Below, piece after piece: positions 6,733-10,134 of a DNA stretch of 10,134 bases. Position 1 is the first letter of the stretch. Each line of letters begins with the position of its first letter. Source of the stretch: Deltaproteobacteria bacterium. GTDB taxonomy: Bacteria; Desulfobacterota; Desulfarculia; Adiutricales; Adiutricaceae. The notes under the pieces are model-generated. The model was given only the letters and a program-made list of their open reading frames with translations. It was not told the DNA's origin and did not search any database. The position numbers and the translations under genes were made by a program. The stretch covers positions 1-10,134 of the forward strand of contig JAITLH010000227.1 in assembly GCA_031277995.1 (NCBI GenBank), read 5' to 3'.

Positions 6733-6741
6733 TTAGGCCAC
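6727..6741 (-). promoter_or_regulatory. Short hairpin with the half-transporter stop codon in its loop
   Basis: GTGGCC-TTA-GGCCAC is a perfect 6-bp stem whose 3-base loop is the TAA stop codon of the upstream half-transporter, read on the minus strand. It is short, but it is the third gene in a row whose stop lies in or beside an inverted repeat. Confidence 0.45.
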
Positions 6742-8649
6742 GAATCCCTCCTTGGTAATTTGCCCGTTGACCAGATCCTTAAAAAACCCGTCTTGGGCGA
6801 TTAGGTCCTGGGGGCTCCCGCTTTGGACCAAACGGCCTTGGTTTAGGACGATTAGTTGATCCGCGGCCATGATGGTGGAAAGGCGGTGGGCCACCAGGAG
6901 AATGGTTTTTTGGTTGACCATGGTCTTGATGGTTTTTTGGATGTAAAACTCGTTTTCCGTGTCCAGGTTGGATACGGCCTCATCTAGGATGATGATCGGG
7001 GTGTTTTTGAGAAAGGCCCGGGCGATGGCGATCCTTTGGCGCTGGCCGCCCGAGAGGTTAAAGCCCCTTTCGCCCGTCAAGGTGTCGTAACCGTTGGGAA
7101 GCCCCATGATGAAATCGTGGGCGAAGGCCGCCTTGGCGGCGCTTTCGACTTCGAGGTCGCTGGCCTCGGGTTTGCCCAAACGAATGTTTTCCCGAACGCT
7201 GACGTTAAAAAGATATATCTCTTGCGGAACCGCGCAGACCAGATCGTGCAGGGCGTTAAAACTAAGGTTTTTTATGTCCTCCCCGCCGATGGTGACGGAA
7301 CCGTTTGATCTATCCCAGTAGCGAAGAAGAAGATTGGCGCAGGTGGTCTTCCCGGCCCCGGAGGGCCCAACCAAGGCCGTGACCAGGCCTTTTTTGACCT
7401 CAAAGGAGACGTCCTTTAGGGCGGCCGGTTCGCCCTCTAAGTAATGAAAACTCACCTTTTCAAACCTCACCTCGGGGTCAAGGTTTGAGGAATCGGTGAC
7501 GGTTCCGAGATCCTTTACCACCGGCAGGGCGTTTAGGACGTTTTGCACCCGGTTGGCCGCGGCGAAAACGATCCCCAGGTTTCTCGCCGCCCCGCAGATT
7601 TCCAGGATCGGCGAAAACAACAAAGCTCCCAGTAAGATGGTCACCGGGTAAAGCTTAAAATCCAAGGTCCCGTCCGCGACCATGCCCGCCCCCAGGCCCA
7701 TGACGGCCACGGTAAAAAAGCCCACCAAAAGGCTCATCAAAAGGTTTTCCGTCCCCTGCCTACGGCCGTAGGTCAACTGGGAATCGTAGAGGGCCTGGGT
7801 GGCTTTTTTGTATTTTTCTTTGTAATTATCCAGCTGGTTTAAGGTCAGTAGTTCCCTTAGGCCGTGGACGCCTTCCAGGGTAATGACGTTGGCCCGGGCC
7901 AGTTTTTCCCGAATGTCTTTGCCTTGCGCGTCGGCCCTTCCGTAAAGAAAGAAAGGCGTGTAGGCCACCAATACGCCAAATACCAAGGTCATGGCCGCCA
8001 AGGGCAAATTTACCAAGGCCAACAAAACCAAGACAAAGGCCGTAAAGACTATGGCCACCACGGCCGTCCCGAAGGTGTGGGCCAAAAACCATTCCAAGAT
8101 TTCCACGTCGGCGATGAGCGTCGAGCCGATGTTTCCGGTATGGTGCTTTAACTGGTAAGCCGGGGAGATCTTGTCCACCTGGCTATAGAGATTTATCCTA
8201 AAATCCTTAAGCACCCTATAGGCCACGTCATGGCCAAACCACATCTCCCCGTAATACATGGTCGCCCTGGTCAAAATCCCGGCGCATAGCCAGCCAAAAA
8301 GCCCCCAAAACCTCCCGGCCAGCTCCCCCTCCATGGCCAAACCAACCATGTAAGCCACGATCCCGGCCGAGGCCAAGGTACTGACGTGCTTTAGAAAGGC
8401 GCAAACCAAGGTAAAAATCGTCTCGTAACCATAGGGTTTCATGGATCGAATCAGCAAAAGGGTGTTTTTGACCCGGTTACCCTTGGCCTTGGTCTTTTGC
8501 CCGGCCCCGCCTTGATTGTCCTGGGCTTGGCCGGCCAAGCCTTGATGGTCCTGGGTCATGGTGTCCTTGACCGGAGTGTCTATGGGGGTGGTGTCTATGA
8601 TGTTGGTTTCTGGGCCGGGTTTTTCTTGGGTCATTTCTTTATTGGTCAT
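6733..8649 (-). CDS. ABC half-transporter (membrane domain plus ATPase), second of a pair
   Basis: This 638-residue protein fuses an exporter-fold membrane domain to an ATPase. Residues 1-60 are hydrophilic and low-complexity, including LAGQAQDNQGGAGQ (38-51). Hydrophobic segments lie at about 78-106, 115-133, 191-237, 303-325 and 334-352, consistent with six helices. ATPase motifs are complete: Walker A GPSGAGKTT (428-436), Q-loop Gln476, signature LSGGQRQR (532-539), Walker B IIILDE (552-557) with catalytic Glu557, D-loop SNLD and switch His588. The ATG at 8649 overlaps the upstream gene by 11 nt and has a G-run (8657-8662) 7 nt upstream; an ATG at 8634 is possible. The LKHHTGNIGSTLIADVEILEWFL segment (168-190) resembles the equivalent region of CydC-like proteins. 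It probably forms a heterodimer with the neighbouring half-transporter. Options are thiol or chelator export (CydDC-like), or metallophore import (YbtPQ/IrtAB-like). Substrate and direction cannot be read from the sequence. Confidence 0.9.
   Translation of the reverse strand: MTNKEMTQEKPGPETNIIDTTPIDTPVKDTMTQDHQGLAGQAQDNQGGAGQKTKAKGNRVKNTLLLIRSMKPYGYETIFTLVCAFLKHVSTLASAGIVAYMVGLAMEGELAGRFWGLFGWLCAGILTRATMYYGEMWFGHDVAYRVLKDFRINLYSQVDKISPAYQLKHHTGNIGSTLIADVEILEWFLAHTFGTAVVAIVFTAFVLVLLALVNLPLAAMTLVFGVLVAYTPFFLYGRADAQGKDIREKLARANVITLEGVHGLRELLTLNQLDNYKEKYKKATQALYDSQLTYGRRQGTENLLMSLLVGFFTVAVMGLGAGMVADGTLDFKLYPVTILLGALLFSPILEICGAARNLGIVFAAANRVQNVLNALPVVKDLGTVTDSSNLDPEVRFEKVSFHYLEGEPAALKDVSFEVKKGLVTALVGPSGAGKTTCANLLLRYWDRSNGSVTIGGEDIKNLSFNALHDLVCAVPQEIYLFNVSVRENIRLGKPEASDLEVESAAKAAFAHDFIMGLPNGYDTLTGERGFNLSGGQRQRIAIARAFLKNTPIIILDEAVSNLDTENEFYIQKTIKTMVNQKTILLVAHRLSTIMAADQLIVLNQGRLVQSGSPQDLIAQDGFFKDLVNGQITKEGFVA
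8524..8541. repeat. 18-bp perfect palindrome in the half-transporter N-terminal tail
   Basis: GGCTTGGCCGGCCAAGCC is a perfect palindrome that encodes GLAGQA in the disordered N-terminal tail. It is flanked by two near-identical 16-base stretches (CTTGATTGTCCTGGGC before it and overlapping its start, CTTGATGGTCCTGGGT after it), so the tail appears to have grown by local duplication. Confidence 0.75.
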
Positions 8650-10134
8650 TTTTTAACCCCCCGTTGGTTTGGGCGGTTTGGCTTGGGTCAAGGGCGGTGG
8701 CTTCCTCGGCCAGGCCTTTGGGGCCCTCGTTTTCGGGGGGATCGTCCAGGATAACTTCGGCTAAGCCCAGGCCTGGGCCTGGGTCTGGGCTGGCCCCTTC
8801 GCTGATTTGGCTATTGACCAGGCGGTAATATATGCCCTTTCGCTCGATTAGTTCGTCGTGTTGGCCCGATTCACAGAGGCGGCCGTTATCGAGGACGAAG
8901 ATGACGTCGGCGTTTTTTATGGTGGACAGGCGGTGGGCGATTATCAGGGTGGTGCGGTTTTTGGTTAGTTTTTCCAGGGCGCGCTGGATCAAGAGTTCGC
9001 TTTTGGCGTCAACGCTGGAAGTGGCCTCGTCCAGGATTAAAAAGTTGGCGTTTTTTAGAAAGGCCCTGGCTATGGCCAGCCTTTGGCGTTCGCCGCCCGA
9101 TAAACGGGCCCCCCTTTCCCCCAGCATGGTCTCGTAACCGTGGGGCAGCCCCACGATGAAGTCATGGGCGTTGGCCAGTTTGGCCGCCTCGATGGCTTCT
9201 TTTTTGGGGGCCTGGGGACGGGCCATGAGGATATTTTCCAAGACCGTGCCCTCGAAAAGGTAAGTTTCTTGAAAGACCACGGCGACTTTGCTTTGCAAAT
9301 AGGAAATCGAGTAGTCTTTGACGTCAACGCCGTTATAGAGGATGGCCCCATCGCCAACGTCGTAAAAGCGCAGAAGCAAAGATACGATGGTGGATTTTCC
9401 GGCCCCGGAGCGGCCAACGACGGCGGCCTGGCCGCCGGGTTCGATCTTGAGGCTGACCTCGTTTAAGACGTCCCGGCCCTTTTCGTCAAAGTAAGAAAAG
9501 CTCACCCCTTTAAGTTCCACCGTGGGCAGGGCGGAATTTAGGGCCGTTGTGTTGGGATCGCTTTTTTCGACGACCTTTATGGGCACGTCCACGATGGAAA
9601 AAAGTTCCTCGGCTACCGAGAGGCCCAAAAAACTATTGTGCCAAAAGTTATTTAGGTCCACCATGGGCCGGGCGCATTCGTTGGCCAAAAACAAAAAGAC
9701 CGAAACCGAGGCGATTTCGATTAGGCCCAGCTCGGTCCGGTAGGCGGCCAAGGCCACGGTCACAAGGGATGCCACGGCCGTCAGAAGGTTCATTAGCCAG
9801 GAATCGATTAGCGAATAGGTGGTGCTGACCAAGGCCTTTCGATAAAAGTCCCAGGCGTTTCCGGCCAGTTCCCGGCCCTTTTCCAGGTTCGCGTTAAAGG
9901 CCTTGAGGGTGGTTAAGCCCTGCATGGAATCGACGTATTGGGAGTTTAGGACGGCGTAGGAGCGCCAGTAGGAAACGATACTTTTGCTGACCAAGGGCAC
10001 GGTTAAATACGGCACCCCAACGCACAAGATCATGGCGCCGATGGCCACCGCCCCGGTTACCAAATCCAGGGTGGCCAGATAGAGGCCGATGGCCAGTCCC
10101 GAGATGGCGATGGTGATTATTTGGGGCACGTAAT
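8639..10134 (-). CDS. ABC half-transporter (membrane domain plus ATPase), first of a pair; 5' end off window
   Basis: The frame is open to the right edge with no convincing start, so the N-terminal part of the membrane domain is missing. About 498 residues are visible where related proteins run to roughly 580-600. Counting from the GTG codon at 10129, hydrophobic segments lie at about 4-47, 112-130 and 135-150, probably the last four helices. The ATPase domain is complete: Walker A GRSGAGKST (239-247), Q-loop Gln287, signature LSGGERQR (343-350), Walker B FLILDE (363-368) and switch His399. YVDSMQGLTTLKAF (65-78) resembles CydD-like half-transporters. After the domain ends near 443, a C-terminal tail of about 50 residues is acidic and Pro/Gly-rich (SPDPGPGLGLAE and onward). 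The stop overlaps the next gene by 11 nt, so the two are translationally coupled and probably form a heterodimer. Both members keep the catalytic Glu, so there is no sign of a degenerate ATP site in either Walker B. Confidence 0.88.
   Translation of the reverse strand, partial: YVPQIITIAISGLAIGLYLATLDLVTGAVAIGAMILCVGVPYLTVPLVSKSIVSYWRSYAVLNSQYVDSMQGLTTLKAFNANLEKGRELAGNAWDFYRKALVSTTYSLIDSWLMNLLTAVASLVTVALAAYRTELGLIEIASVSVFLFLANECARPMVDLNNFWHNSFLGLSVAEELFSIVDVPIKVVEKSDPNTTALNSALPTVELKGVSFSYFDEKGRDVLNEVSLKIEPGGQAAVVGRSGAGKSTIVSLLLRFYDVGDGAILYNGVDVKDYSISYLQSKVAVVFQETYLFEGTVLENILMARPQAPKKEAIEAAKLANAHDFIVGLPHGYETMLGERGARLSGGERQRLAIARAFLKNANFLILDEATSSVDAKSELLIQRALEKLTKNRTTLIIAHRLSTIKNADVIFVLDNGRLCESGQHDELIERKGIYYRLVNSQISEGASPDPGPGLGLAEVILDDPPENEGPKGLAEEATALDPSQTAQTNGGLKNDQ
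8765..8789. repeat. 14-bp palindrome and CCTGGG hexamer run in the half-transporter C-terminal tail
   Basis: GCCCAGGCCTGGGC (8765-8778) is a perfect palindrome that merges into CCTGGG, CCTGGG, TCTGGG at 6-base spacing (8772-8789). On the coding strand it specifies the PDPGPGLGL stretch of the disordered C-terminal tail. It looks prone to replication slippage in multiples of two codons. Confidence 0.65.

Noticed and set aside
8497..8754. Plus-strand open frames throughout, for example at 8497-8754, 5232-5669 and 1035-1400
   Set aside because: All lie antisense to well-supported genes and have no recognisable domains. Their length is explained by GC-rich codon use on the opposite strand.

Overview
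All seven recognisable genes lie on the minus strand and read from the right edge towards the left, so the window looks like the body and 3' end of one long operon whose promoter is off the right edge. In transcription order the genes are: a half-size ABC transporter with fused membrane and ATPase domains, cut by the right edge (8639-10134); a second such half-transporter (6733-8649); two tandem paralogous NikA-type solute-binding lipoproteins (4944-6617 and 3263-4882); a NikB-type permease (2190-3128); a NikC-type permease (1372-2193); and a NikD/DppD-type ATPase (263-1375). Past the last stop codon, the final 262 bases hold about four decayed copies of a 66-67 bp tandem repeat and no gene.

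The binding proteins, permeases and ATPase make up most of a nickel/oligopeptide-family importer. The protein sequences resemble E. coli NikA, NikB, NikC and NikD more than generic dipeptide systems. Shared features include the GIKAPIGTGPW block and the WGxPYDPH ligand-loop motif in the binding proteins, and the RNYPVIQ segment in the B permease. The natural reading is uptake of Ni(II), or of another transition metal bound to histidine or a small organic chelator. The two half-transporters are a co-transcribed pair with complete ATPase motifs, probably a heterodimer of the CydDC/YbtPQ/IrtAB type. They could export a chelator or thiol, or import a metallophore; the sequence does not settle the direction. 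Putting them in one operon with a nickel-type importer suggests a chelator export and metal-complex import cycle, but that is inference.

Three aspects stand out. No second importer ATPase (NikE/DppF) is present in the window, and repeats follow NikD. The two NikA paralogs are about 81% identical over a 180-residue block, yet differ at a candidate metal-contact position (His versus Lys). Hairpins sit on or next to the stop codons of three successive genes, and palindromic GC-rich micro-repeats sit in the disordered tails and linkers of four of the proteins.

The host is a bacterium of moderate-to-high GC. Both binding proteins carry lipobox signal peptides. A nickel-using anaerobe, possibly of the Desulfobacterota, would fit, but the sequence contains no taxonomic marker and I cannot place it firmly.
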